From the NCBI RefSeq assembly GCF_027943255.1, contig NC_072893.1, forward strand, positions 1,240,001 to 1,304,000: a stretch of DNA of 64,000 nucleotides, in the 5' to 3' direction. The notes under the pieces are model-generated. The model did not search any database, was not told the DNA's origin, and was given only the letters and a program-made list of their open reading frames with translations. The stretch comes from Anastrepha obliqua. Its lineage: Eukaryota; Arthropoda; Insecta; Diptera; Tephritidae. The position numbers were made by a program, and so were the translations under genes. Shown here one piece after another: positions 23,190 through 34,777 of this stretch (its first letter is position 1; each line of letters opens with the position of its first letter).

Positions 23190-24204
23190 ATTCATATTTT
23201 TGACCCTATAATGTCTCCAAGTAATACCAAGGCGCAACTTTATGGGCGATATCAGCAAAACCTAAATGCAATTTCCATACCAAGAGGAATGCGAGCGGTA
23301 GCGCCCACTCTCACTAATTTGTCTGCCTCTTAATTCCATCATATGTCACTATGCCGTGGCACTCATATCAAATGGGTGCGGAAATATTCCGTCATTTCAT
23401 TAAGATGTGCCCGGCATTTACGAGCAATGATGGCATTAGTGACAACCCCACTAAAAGATTTCATCGCCAATTGTCTATCAGAGTAAATAAAGACTTCTCT
23501 TTTTTGCCTTACCAGACAGCTACGACATAAATAGCTACAATTTTAGTAAACCATCCTCATTCCGACCATTGCAGAAGCTGCAATGCCCGCGGCACTCGTG
23601 CTGAAGCTAAATTTACATTTGCGATATTATTTTTTGGTCTCTAAAAGTTAAATATCGGATTTTATCTACGATCGACATTACGAGTATATACAGATTATTA
23701 TTTTAAGTATTACATAAGTACTTATATGTAAAAGTACGAGGTCGAAGTTTCACACGAGAGGACAAATTCTGCTACCTTGGTTGCATGGTCACTGGGGATC
23801 GCATATATACATGTATATATATATTTATCCTCCCCACCTTCGTTGTCTTTCGCTCATAGCTCACAACATTTTTATAGTCCTATTTCGCTCCTTAAAATAA
23901 ACTCTTAACTTAAAGACATAATTCCAATTTGTAGTGTACGTTTTGCAAGCAGGTCTGCCATGATTTTAGTGCCTTTTTTTGAAAATACAAATATTATTAT
24001 TTTGTGTATTACAAACGTACCGTTAGGTGAATATAACCTACATAAAAACTACCTTAAAACAAGATTAGCATTTGTCCCTCGTTTGGACTCTATGAGGAGG
24101 GTCTCAGGAACCCCGATAAAGAAGGACACAGTTGTGAATCGAATTTCGTTTAAGTGGCGCTTTCGTAAGCTTACTGGATCTCGTTAATATTCATACATTC
24201 GTCT
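23190..24204. other. Mostly unassigned; possible LINE snippet
   Basis: Plus-strand bases of about 23745-23805 read FTREDKFCYLGCMVTGDR, which resembles the F.YLG..IT.DG thumb motif of RTE-like LINEs. The match is too short to be sure. Nothing else was recognised. Confidence 0.3.
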
Positions 24205-24410
24205 TGATGTTTTCCGCCGGTTTTATGCCACCTTCGATAGGCAGACCGGTTTTTTGAGGAGCTTTTTCATGGCAGATATACATTCGGAGGTTTTCCATTG
24301 CCTGTCGAAGAGCGACCGCTATTAGAAAAACTAGTTCGTGGCTGGCTTTTCAAACCTGTGCCCTTTCCAATCGTAGTCACGCACCAACTCATTCCGCTAT
24401 GGCGGCCGTA
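24205..24410 (-). mobile_element. SINE copy, minus strand
   Basis: The reverse complement begins GCCGCCATAGCGGAATGAGT, TGGTGCGTGACTACG (box A region). It continues with a degraded box B (CACAGGTTTGAAAAGCC), AATAGCGGTCGCTCTTCGAC, AGGCAATGGAAAACCTCCGA, CATGAAAAAGCTCC and CATCAAGACG. The 3' third is diverged. Confidence 0.75.
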
Positions 24411-25625
24411 AACATATACAGACAGTAATGAGTGTGTGAGTGTCTAGTAAAACCCAGTTCAAGCCAAATGTAAGCCAATGACATTGCCACATAAAAGTAG
24501 GCAGTTGAGAGAAAATTAAAGAAAACAGAGCTAGCCTTGAGACAGTCTTATTTACTACAGATTTTATTTACACATACACACATGCACACTCATGTATATA
24601 TGCGCTCAACTAAAATGTTATAAAATCCACTCATTCGATGGTGCATTTCCCCATGAGCACTCACTTATATTCAAGTGTCGGTGTGAGTGACTGCCGGTCA
24701 ACATCTCTGCCTGTCTGTAGCACGCGTGCAACGTGACTGCATGCCTGCCAGTGACACATAAAGTGGGCGCTGGCAGCAGTCAAGGGTGAAAAAAGTGGCG
24801 CGAATTGAAACATGCAAAATTGGTAATATGAAGCGGCAAAAATTCCTGAGCACACATACACGCACAAACATAGAAAACCAGCAAATAAACGCCAAAATAT
24901 GGCGAATACAGGCAGAGCCATATTTCGCGCATAAATGGCGACCGCAGCGCAGTGAACGCGCCTTGTTGGCGCTGCTGCTTTGGCCTGTGTGTGCTCGAGT
25001 GGCTGTGGATGGCGGTAGTTGGTGTGTGTGTGTGTATGGGTGAGTAAGTGACACGTGCATGTCATTTGTGTGCAGTTGGTCGGAAAGTGCACTTTGCGCC
25101 GAATGCTCGTGCAACGTGCACCCGTGTTTGAATTATGAGCAGGTGTCGCAATGCAACAAATTGTTACGAGCTTCCTGCGAGCTGCGCAGCGCGCCGCTTG
25201 AGTGACGTACACCGAAGCAGGTGTTTAAATTATGCAGGGAAAAATAATTTTATGCGTTCGTGTAAATATATGTACACTCATATACCTATATAATATAAAA
25301 TAAATATGTGCGTATGAGTTGCCTTGCATGAAAAGCTCTCAGCTGTAAAATAAATGGGAAGCGTGTTGAAAGGGCGAAAGCTCTTTTCATATCAATTGGC
25401 ATTAAAATAAAATTATATTCGCCTATCCTCACCCAGGCTACCTTCAATATTAATTTTCGTTCATTAATTCAGCCATTTTATCCTATTTTTACAAGTGGTT
25501 GGATGCATTTTTAGAGAGCCTTTGGCGCAGTTCAAAGGTCCTTGCGCTCACACTCGTAAAAGTAGTTGGATAAAGTTTATGCTGCTATTTTTTTCAAAAA
25601 TTAGGACTCAATGAAACAAACTTGG
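24411..25625. other. Unassigned; CA/TG-rich
   Basis: TGTGTGTGTGTGTATG lies near 25022-25037. Overlapping frames at 24661-25212 are His/Thr-rich and cysteine-rich on both strands, as expected of microsatellite-like DNA. They have no domain. Confidence 0.45.
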
Positions 25626-25815
25626 TATAACAATTCCAATCTTTAAAAAGGGAGACAAAAAGAAGCACGAAATCTATAGGAGTATCAGCCTGCTGGGATC
25701 AGTCCCGAAGTTATTTACCAAATTAGTGGGTAACGAGGATGTGGCAACAAAACGGTGCGGAAGCGCTAGTTGGATTCTGGAAGAATCACCACTTTAACCT
25801 GCCAACCAACTTCAA
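25626..25815 (+). mobile_element. Chimeric LINE fragment: RT motif joined to an unrelated LINE 3' end
   Basis: Bases 25628-25730 read ITIPIFKKGDKKKHEIYRSI, SLLGSVPKLFTKLVG, the RT motif I.IPIFKKGDK...NYRPISLLS..PKLFEKLV. From about 25731 the sequence GTAACGAGGATGTGGCAACA...GCGGAAGCGCTAGTTGGATT... is the reverse complement of the 3' UTR of the minus-strand element ending near 32140, including an AACC-type tail. The join is abrupt, with no coding sequence between the RT piece and the 3' end. Confidence 0.7.
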
Positions 25816-27779
25816 TCATATCGTTGGGAAACTTATGCCTTGGGCTTTTTCAGTTCACCAACTCTTTGTCGCTAACGTTTTTGGTCTAGAATGCTTCTCA
25901 GTTTATAGTTGTGGCATGGTTTCTTGAGTTCGTATGGACGACACACAACAGAGATGGTTTTCAGGCTGCTTTCGCAACTCCGAAAGACATTCCCTTATCG
26001 TCGCTATTAAGTTGCAGTTGCAGCTCTAGCTTTCTTGAATGGAGGTCTGTTTGCATTGAGCATAGAGCCCAGTACCTTACTTCCCAGGGTTGGACGCCAA
26101 GTTGCATAACTTACCTTTTTATCGTGACCAGAAACTTCCGGGAAGACGCTTTTTAAATAGACAAGCTAGAAAACTAAAAAAACAAAATACAAAAAATGTT
26201 CTTTGTTTCCCAAAGCCGCCACTTCGACCGAACAAGATTTTTTCCTAGATGGCTGTGGAAGAAACTTCAGGCCGCTTCGTAACTAAGGGGATCCTAGTAG
26301 TAGCAAATCCGCTCGGTCCTTAAATGGTATATCTACCTGATGCTAAGGTCGCTGGGGGATTTATTAGCACGAGCATGGCCTCTACACCCACGAAATCTGT
26401 GCCGCATAACAGAGGGAGCAGAACAGAGTGAAGTAAAGCGACCTGCTTTAGGAAGCGATGGAAACTATGAGTCACTCACTTTTGGATGAAGAAGAAGTCT
26501 TTGGATGTGAAAATCGTAAAGCCTTCAGAATGCTGGAAAGGAACCAAATCATCCTACTGGAAAAAAATTCATTAATTTCACTATTCCAACTTTACCTATT
26601 GACATTTACTCACCCCGTCTTCGTGAAATGTATAATAACTGTTAAATGATTTCTTTTATAATCTGATTTTGAAAGGGTTTTGCCTTTCACTACCGTAGTC
26701 AGTTGATTATTTTACTTTAAAATTAAACACTTATTAAGGAAATGAATCGCCTTTAAAGAAGCAACAGCCCACTATGGAAAGCTGTGTGTCCTGTAAAAGA
26801 AGGGAGAGAAAAAAGATTCAAGGAAAGTAAATGGAAAATGTTTCGCGGCTGTTCTAAATTAATCGCTTGGCACATGTCGGCCATTAAAGAAATTATGGTG
26901 TAACACTATATTCAGGCGACAAGCAACCGGTGGGCCAACCAAGCAACCCAGCAGTTCAGCAACTCAGCAACAACCAAATAGCGCAGCCAGCAGCGATGAG
27001 CCAGCGCATGCTTCAGATCCAACTACATCATAATTGTCTTTGTGATTTAGGCGGCATATCGTGACACTTTGCTACGTCGCTACATCGCTACACCGCCCTC
27101 CAACTCGTCGACGTTCATTTGATACCACCAAACTTTTAACCATCCAACTGTGCGGCAGCGCTGCGCTCAACTAAAAATAGCGTCGAATAAATTATGTGGC
27201 TCGCAACTTGAGCTTGTCCAAGCGTCGTGCGCGATATATCTCGGCTCGCTGCGCCTCTCCCTTTCCTAGGCGTCAAATTATCGCACTGCGCCGTAGGTTT
27301 ATTCTACTCAACATCTTCATTTTTGCTCTCCGTTGCTGCTTCCTTCTGCCGGCATCCATTAGTTGTGTAGCTGGTGGAGCATCTTAATGAAAATATAATG
27401 AACTTAATTCCGAGTTTAGCACAAAAACGTTTGAAAAACTTAATTCCTTTTACTTATTAATTGAAAAGCGGTGTTGTTACTCAACCAAATGTATAATTAA
27501 AATAACGCTCGATGGCTGGTTTGAGATTCGAACGCTTGTAGAACATGGAAATGAATAGAGTAAAATGAGGGAGAGATATTTGCTAAGACTGATTTATAAA
27601 TAAGTATTTTATTTCTATGGTAAGGTAACCAGTCGAACTAAGTTCAATACATGAACAATTCTGATAGAAATGTTTAGGAATTTGCTAATTCCAATCGAAA
27701 TGGAAAATTCAAGTAATGCCAAAAAAGGCAAAATTGATTTTGTTGTTGTTTTAACAGTAATAGAAGCACGGTCAGTGTA
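25816..27779. other. Unassigned
   Basis: No domain on either strand. CAGCAACCCAGCAGTTCAGC-type short repeats occur near 26940-26995. The sequence near 26400-26480 may be worn LINE 3' DNA, but I cannot show it. Confidence 0.4.
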
Positions 27780-28303
27780 GGGTATATCACCGGACGTCTT
27801 CGTCTGGCTCATCTAAAGGTAGGCCCTGGAAACAAACTGTTTCGACGGGTTGGGTCCAGAGGGAGAGGGGTGTTAGATGAGTAGGTTTCAGAGGGCATGT
27901 GAAGAGGTGGTTAGTGTCGCGCGGAGTATCTTCACATACCAGATATACACGGTTTGATTGAAAAGTAATGAGCCTTCTTGCGCGGAGCGTCTGCCAAGCG
28001 ATCAACCGAATCGGCTGGTGGGGGAAAATGATCGTGGGACCTTCCACTAGAAGCTATTTAAAAGCTGTTTTAAAAGTGTGTTAGGATTTTGCAGTGGCGA
28101 AAATGCAGCGATCGTTGGAGCAAGGGTCCTATTTTGAAGAATATTAGTTGTATAAGCCAAAAGGTTTAATAAAACTGCTTAAAAAAAAGGCTCATTATTT
28201 TTCAATCAAACCCTGTATGTTTGGTATGCCGGGGTCAATTCTGGATAAGTAGGAGTTTAACCTGCTACAGTATCCAGAACGTTGTGCCAGTGTAAGCAAA
28301 GTT
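27780..28303 (-). mobile_element. Jockey-like LINE C-terminus, split by a mariner MITE
   Basis: The minus strand reads AQRSGYCSRLNSYLSRIDPG (28295-28225), then the MITE (27948-28215), then VYLVCEDTPRDTNHLFTCPL, KPTHLTPLSLWTQPVETVCF and LPLDEPDEDVR*. This is the C-terminal end of ORF2 with a CxxC...H..HLFTC zinc-binding-like pattern (first Cys pair disrupted at the insertion). A second copy without the MITE lies at 46766-47449. Confidence 0.82.
27948..28215 (+). mobile_element. Mariner-derived MITE, 268 bp
   Basis: The ends form a terminal inverted repeat of about 27 bp: CACGGTTTGATTGAAAAGTA on the left matches CAGGGTTTGATTGAAAAATA on the reverse complement of the right end. TA dinucleotides at 27946-27947 and 28216-28217 are the target duplication typical of mariner. 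Inside, an ATG at about 28104 starts MQRSLEQGSYFEEY*. It looks like the first codons of a transposase fused to its last codons, so this is an internally deleted mariner. Autonomous movement is impossible. Confidence 0.88.
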
Positions 28304-28690
28304 TGACATGGCAGCCAGTTCTACGTTATCGGAATGGCTCAAGTTTTTCCCGACCAAGGGTTTCCACCCCAGTAAACTAGCCCTGTCTAGTGAACAGCAT
28401 ATCACCTTGCCCCTTACGTCACAGGATCAACTCGTGGCAGCAATCTTGCTCCAAATACTTGTCCTACCTGTTCAGGTCCACACGGTATGTGGCCTCGTGT
28501 TGCTCCCACCAGCAGGCGTCTAATGTCTTAACGGCTACTACTCCCCCCCGATAGGCCGACACCACCAACCGCCACCACAACCCATACCTCCATGGTAAGG
28601 AGCCTATCGAAGCAACAAAACTCCCCCGACTTAGCCCATCCCCTTCCATCCTGCTCCAACCCCAGTGCGGAGACAAACCAGCAGCTCTTG
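28304..28690. other. Repeat-derived segment with a 22-bp block shared with the LINE insert at 47429
   Basis: AGTAAACTAGCCCTGTCTAG plus TG (28371-28392) recurs exactly at 47429-47450, but the flanks differ. Open frames occur on both strands without a known domain. It probably belongs to LINE DNA next to the zinc-finger fragment at 28690. Confidence 0.45.
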
Positions 28691-29010
28691 GTCCCCCGCA
28701 CAGTCTGTTCCCTGGGTCAGACCGGAGTACCTCGGAACCTGACATCAGTCAAGTGCAATTCGTGCAATGACTGGTGCCACCTTCGGAGATGTTCCGGCCT
28801 GCTCACCACCCGTGAGTGGACAACTGACTACGTTGCCCCCTGCTGCAGAGTTCTGAACCCGCAACCGCCCCCTGTGGCACGGCCGCCCACCAACATCAGG
28901 CCGCACCAACTACAGTGGAATGCACAGCAGGCCCAACGTAGGCAAGCCCACGCGTCCCTCACCCCCCGAGTTGCTACTCCTTACCACTTGTGGAGTAACA
29001 GTTGAAGTCG
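28690..29010 (+). mobile_element. LINE ORF1-type fragment with PHD-like zinc finger
   Basis: The plus frame 28592-29005 contains LTSVKCNSCNDWCHLRRCSG, then LLTTREW and YVAPCC: a C-x2-C-x2-WCH...C...CC series. PHD-like fingers of this form occur in some LOA- and Jockey-group elements just upstream of the endonuclease. The proline-rich tail (NPQPPPVARPPTNIRP) followed by LQWNAQQAQRRQ resembles the join to an endonuclease start, but no endonuclease follows. The upstream cysteine pair of the finger is incomplete (CSLGQT). Confidence 0.55.
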
Positions 29011-30557
29011 GGGTAGGTTCAATCCCCACCGCAAACATTAAAAATCGAAATCAAAATAGTTTTCTCCAGCACCAGACAATTTTTGCCGAGTAGAGGCAAA
29101 AGCATTTGATATTCTATGGGCCTCCATTTGGATGAGAACCGCTTATTTGGTTACCCGCTTGCCGAAAATTTGACTTCTGATTCTACGAATATACGAATTG
29201 AACTCGATTCTTGAAAATGACTCGGCATCAGTTAATATAATTTGGAGTCTTTCATGAGCATTAGTGAGCTATTCAATAGCTAAGTTAATTTTTGCTTGCT
29301 TGTTAAAGAATAACTTCCCACACCCGATATATGGTTTTCTTCATCAAAACACAAATAATTTTCAACGGTGAGTTGTTGAATTGACCACAAGCAAAATTAG
29401 CATTCAGCAAAAGCAATAAACTTCATCAAGTCAAAATTTATTTTCAGTAATAAATACGAAAATGTTGGAAAAGTTTCATGCCTCAACCGCAAACAATAAG
29501 CAAATATGTACCTTACGGACCTTTTCAGTGTCGGAGGTTTACTTGCTTAGGCTATTCAAATTAAAAGCGACCACTTAAGTGCTAAATCCTGCTGCTGTTA
29601 CGTTGCCTTCGGCTGTCGGCATGTCGGTGTTAAAAAATTAATATTCATTTTAATTTCAGGCGCAAGCGAGTCCTACCATTTGCGCCACCTGTGCCGTGCC
29701 AAGAGTGTGAGAAAGCACACAACAAAGCATCGATGGGGCGACCGAATTCGAAAGTAAATTTAAATATTTTCTTAGTATATGAGAATGTATGTACGGGTGT
29801 GCTTGTGGGCACTTATATTTATATTTTGGCCTGTGAAGCATTTGTAGAGTATTTTGTAACATTTTCCTTTAATGTTGATTTTTGTTACTTCTGTGACTGG
29901 TTGGACACTTTATTTCATAACGGAAAAAAAAATAGGTACAAAGGAGGTGCAATAAAGTGCATGGGCCTGGTGTTCTCTCAAACATAGCCCATTTAGGGAT
30001 TTGACAATAACTTTTGAAAAATTTTTCCAATACGCACTCAAAGTAAAGACAAGTGAAAACCGAACGAGTGGCGCACTGGCATGAAACTAAGTTTGAGAAG
30101 AATTAAAAATGAATTTGCGACAAATTGAGGTTGTAGCGACTTAGCTGACAAGAAGAACTGGCAAATGAGTACCGATCTACAAAAACTGTGACAAAAATAC
30201 ACATTCGCGGTTGTCTGCGCGTGAGGCCAGCTAGTAAAGAGAAGGTTTATGAACCCACATTTACTTTTGTGTATGTGTGAGTATGTGCAGCTTATGTAAT
30301 CTTACCTTATTTTTTCATAAGTGATTTTTTCTATTGTTGAGGACACCATTTGAAAAAGAAATACGTTTTTAAGTGAGTAAAAAAAGCCAGTTATTTGTGA
30401 CAAAATTTTCAGGTTTGGTACAAAATTTATATGGTACACTACATTTCTGTTTTAGCATTAAAAATTCTGTATTCAAAATTTAGTACAAAAATTCGGAGAA
30501 GCTCAGTTCTTTTCGCTAATCGAACGGTTCTCGGCATTTTTAGTACTGAAGGCTATA
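29011..30557. other. Unassigned AT-rich DNA
   Basis: I found no domain, element end or splice pattern to report. Confidence 0.5.
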
Positions 30558-31255
30558 AAGGGTGATCAGGAGGTACTTTTTCCAATATAGTAAACACATA
30601 ATTGTATTTTTTTCAATATCCAGTGACATTTCATCACGGAAAGACTTACACCTCATTAGCGTTTACAAATCGTACAATTGTATTACGAAATTTTACGCTC
30701 TGTGAAAAGTGTTCATCGCGCGCTCAGGCCAACTTATGGTGTACATAACCGTTCGGCGATGAGGCCCATTTTTGGCTTAATGACTACATCAATAAGCAAA
30801 ATTTCCGTATATGAGGTAAAGAGCAATCCGAAGCCATTCAAGAACAGCCATTACACCCATTGAATCGCCGTTTCGGTTAGCGATTTACCTCTCGTCTCGG
30901 ACCAGTGGATTGGCCACCAAGATCGTGTGATATTACACGTTTGGACTTTTATTTGTGGAGAGTATGTTAAGTCTAAATGCTTTGTGGATAAACCAGCTTC
31001 GATTGAGGTGTTGGAAACCATCTTTACTAAAGTTATTCACGAGATACCGACCGAAGTCCTCCAGCGAGTCATTCAAAATTGATGTTTACGGATGGCTGAA
31101 TTACGGCCCAGTTGCGGCCAACATTTCAAATGGATCTTTGAAAAATAAGTGCCATGAATGGTTCTACACAAAAATAATAACGATTGTCCATTCAATTTGA
31201 ATTTTCGTTACTTTGTTTCACATTAAAATTCAATACCTCTAAATTGATCACCCTT
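30558..31255 (+). mobile_element. IS630-Tc1-mariner transposon with central deletion, 698 bp
   Basis: The ends are AAGGGTGATC and its complement GATCACCCTT, each next to a TA (30556-30557, 31256-31257). Plus-strand remnants follow a transposase in order: LRPTYGVHNRSA (DNA-binding region), DEAHFWLNDYINKQNFRIWG (first catalytic D), EQPLHPL, then directly SRLGPVDWPPRSCDITRLDF (third catalytic D) and LW. The C-terminus KSKCFVDKPASIEVLE and IHEIPTEVLQRVIQN follows. The segment holding the second aspartate (expected as QQDGA.HTA) is deleted, and frameshifts are present. Family members seen in insects have the order DEAHF..., QQDGA..., WPPRS.D...DFFLWG. Confidence 0.82.
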
Positions 31256-32139
31256 TATTAAGGCACTTTTATTCCTACTGCAAGTTTCAGAAACGGTTAA
31301 AATCGCCAAAAATTTTATTTTATATTATTTTCTCTTATATTTTTTATATAAAAGTGGGGAAAAAGAAATACATTATTTGCTCACTAAATGGCTGAAGTAG
31401 TCGATATCTCGTAAAGTATCGTTTTTTTGCTGTTTTTTGTTTGTTCCATTCAGTTGTGTGTTACAGGGCGTTCCCAATGTAACTAAACAAAGAGAAAATT
31501 TTGTACTGGTTTTTTAGTTTTTTTTTGATAAAGGTGAACATGCAAGCCTGATCGCTGCAATTCTGAACGGTGTCTATGGTGCTGATACTGTAATAGCTAA
31601 TTACGTTCAATTTCGGTTTCGTCGTTGCGTTCAGTCATTTTTGATGTTAAAGAAAATGTCGATATTATCAATAAAGCACAGAAATAATCGAAGTTGACCG
31701 CCAGTCGACCGGTTAGTAGTCGGAGCAACGCCGAGAAGCTAAAGATTGCTTGAAAAATAATGGATTTTTATATAATAATATAATATATATTGGTTATATT
31801 GTTGACACCTTGTGTCTGGCTAGCACCGCGTAATTTGCATTAGAGTATTTTTTTTTTGCTTCAGAGGAAAAGTGTTAAATGTAATATTTAATATACCCAA
31901 ATAATCCGCATGTTTTATTAGGAGGTCTCGAACCAACTATAGCATGCCAGTGTTAGACTTTCCGACTAACCATATTCGCTGGATCTTGTGCCGCTTGCCG
32001 CTAGACGACTCCTTTTTATTTCCTAAGGTAAATCATGTATTAAGAGGAAATGTATTTCAGCCCGCTTAGTAAAGAACTATAAAGACTGCACTATAAACTG
32101 CACTTTTTGTATTCCTGCCTATTGTGCTACCTAAATTCA
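31256..32139. other. Unassigned AT-rich DNA
   Basis: Nothing recognisable on either strand. Confidence 0.5.
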
Positions 32140-33915
32140 CCGTCCTTGGTTGGTTGGTTGGACTAAGTGGTGATTCTTCCAGAATCCAACTAGCGCTTCC
32201 GCACCATTTTGTTGCCACATCCTCGTTACCAACTTGTTTAACGGTTATTTACATGACAGCATGACTATATCCAGTCTGTGCGGTTCAGGAACCTTATCAG
32301 ATTGTTCACTCTTGAACAGCGGTTTGCCCAGGGTTAACATTCTGTCTTTCCATAGGCCAGGGCATTCGTAGAGGAAATGGAAGATTGTTTCCTTTTTCTT
32401 CGGTTGTTTGCAACTGTGACAGTATGTGTTGTAAGGGATCCCCACTTTGGCTGCTTTTTCTCCCACTGACCAAAAGCCAGTTATGACTGCCGTTAGTCTC
32501 CAGGCGTCCCGTCGTTTTATGTTTATCAATGTTGACGATTGCTTAAGGTTGTAGGTGGACCATAACGATCCGCTAATTTTGCATTTCGTCTGGTCTCTCC
32601 ATCTACAATCTGCGATTCAGAGGTATTTTAGAGAAATTGCACTCTTGACTGCACCTAATAGTGTGAATACCGGTACTCCAAGAACGTTATTCATGGCAGA
32701 TCCCCTTCTTGCCAGTTTTCTTGCCAAGGGAACTTTATGGTTTTCACTCAAGGTGGTAAGGCTTGTCCTGCTTTGTTTCATCAGCTTAGAGGGTGTTGTC
32801 GCTGAATCCAGTGCCCGGATTGCAGCTTGGCTATCCGAAAGAATTTTGCCCTTAAAAGAGGGATTTGCGATTAGTAGCCCACAAGCTTTAAGTGTATGGG
32901 AATATATACCAGCTCTAAAACAACAGTCCATTTTACTGCCTTCTGTATAGACTGTAGTGTCCAAGTTGTTTAGAGAGAATCCCTTATTCCATTCTTCCTT
33001 AGATGGAAAGAGAGTGGCCAAATTTCTATTGAATGTTACCGTCGGGACGATATAGTCAGTCCTCACCGAGGTTAACTGAGTTTGTCGCATTAATAGACTA
33101 GCATTACCATAAGTTTTTTCTTTCCATCGACCCGCTTCATTTAACCTAAATGCACTCATGGTTGCCATCTTCTTGATATGTAGTTCTACCGGAATAACGT
33201 GTGTCAGTGCATTTAAAGCCTCTCTAGGACATGATCTAATTGCACCGACTGTAATTGCACAGGCTGATCTTTGTATTCTGCCGAGTAGTTTGATGTTGTA
33301 TTCTCTCCCCAGAGCTTTTCACCAAACCACCGAGTAATACGTTGAAATTGGTCGTATAACCGCCTTACAGAACCATAATGTATACTTGGGTTGAAGACCC
33401 CATCTTCTTCCTAGCATACGTTTACAGGCATATAAAGCGATTTCTGCTTTCTATACCCGTTCTTCAATGTTTAATTTTCAGCTAAGTTTGGAGTCCAGAA
33501 TTACCCCTAAGTAATTTGCACTGGTTGAAAGTGAGAGGGTTTGTCCGTTAATGTCCGTTAAAGCCCACCTAGCGCCCTTTGAATGATCCCACTGACCATA
33601 TTGGGACACAGTCCTGATGCCATTAACACCACATCATCAGCGTACGCCACCACTTTTGGCCCACCTCCATTAAGTTTTATTGACCTTTTGCTCATCACAC
33701 ATAACCAGAGAAGTGGAGATAATACTTCCCCCCGTGGAGTGCCCCTGTGGACTCTCTTAGTTATGTTGATATTACCCTTATTAGCTCTATTGATCCTGGT
33801 TTCTAGCATAGAGGTGATCCAATTGCTAATACAATTTTCAGTCCTATTTCTCCAGGAAAAACCAATTGGCTCTTCTACACTCTTATTTGTTTTGACCCAT
33901 GAGTCTAGCAACTAT
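32140..33915 (-). mobile_element. R1/LOA-like LINE: RT, RNase H and Cys/His C-terminus
   Basis: The minus strand, with frameshifts, carries in order: RT pieces IGFSWRNRTENCISNWITSM and RGTPRGEVLSPLLW (motif B, usual PQGG altered to PRGE), then VVAYADDVVLMASGLCPNMV (motif C intact) (33911-33558). A degraded connector follows (33557-33170). RNase H gives TVYTEGSKMDCCFRAGIYS and KILSDSQAAIRALDSA (33168-32617; the first catalytic D of TDGS is E here). The C-terminal module GFWSVGEKAAKVGIPYNTYC, HSCKQPKKKETIFHFLYECP lies at 32529-32245. The 3' UTR ends in CCAACCAACCAACCAA (about 32160-32145). The same 3' UTR is found on the plus strand at 25731-25815. The fragment begins near 33915, inside the RT, so it is 5'-truncated. 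Confidence 0.85.
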
Positions 33916-34529
33916 GTACATCAATATTACGCTCTTCCGTGGAGATTTTACCACAAATTCAGGCATGCGATTTAGTTACGTTGAGTGCTTTTTCTGTTTT
34001 CGATTTCCCTTGCGCGAGCGCTCATGTTTCTACCCCGCCGGATCATATTCGATGGAAAGAAATTTTAAATAAAATATGGTATTTGTAGAGATGTTTTTGT
34101 TTTCGATTGAAAAGTAGATGTTTTTTTATTTCACTAGAATATTTGTAGATTGCCGACTACTAAAATAAGGAAAAAAGAAGACCTTTTATATCTCATCGGT
34201 ATTTAGTGAAAAAAGTGTCATTAAATGCTCATTTTACTCCTCCGAATCAACCATTCGACCTTTACGGAGCACTCTGTGTATTTAGCGGTTGTGTTGTCAT
34301 GGTAATTTGCAAATTTCGAATATATGCACCTAAGTACAATATGTACACCGATCCATTTTAATATAATTTTCTTTTTCATTTAATTCTTTTATTAGTAATT
34401 TAAGTTTGGTTAAATGCAGAAATACGCATCATTGTTTAAATAAATCTTCTCATATCTGTGTGCCATTTTCGAATATTCCACTGACTTCGCCCATATTAAC
34501 CGTCTATTTCACCTATCTTATCTTTGCAG
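33916..34529. other. Non-coding, upstream of the protein gene
   Basis: AT-rich intronic or intergenic sequence ending in the polypyrimidine tract and AG acceptor at 34528-34529. No promoter motif was recognised. Confidence 0.5.
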
Positions 34530-34777
34530 CTTCGCCGCGTGAGAAGCGACACTGCTGCGGCAGAGAAGAACGTTGACCAAGTGAATGTGAATGTGATTGT
34601 GGCAAAGGCAGTGGTCAACTGGAGCAAATATGGAGAGACAAGGATATAAATCAAATTTAGCCATTTTCACTCGCCCGCGCAGTGAACGTATTTAAATCAG
34701 TGCGGGCCGTTAAGGACATACCAGCTACACGGTAGTTACACATACCACAACATTAAGCACATATCAGGAAAGGCAGA
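34530..34777 (+). promoter_or_regulatory. 5' UTR part of exon, with start-stops and a uORF
   Basis: The sequence after the acceptor TATCTTTGCAG carries two adjacent ATGTGA start-stop elements (34585-34590, 34591-34596) and a 21-codon uORF (34630-34695, MERQGYKSNLAIFTRPRSER...). The main ATG follows at 34778. Start-stops and uORFs reduce initiation at the main ATG in many metazoan mRNAs. Whether this leader is used depends on the acceptor being real. Confidence 0.55.

Noticed and set aside
24661..25212. 183-codon minus-strand frame
   Set aside because: His/Thr/Cys-rich translation of CA-repeat DNA, with competing open frames over the same bases and no domain.
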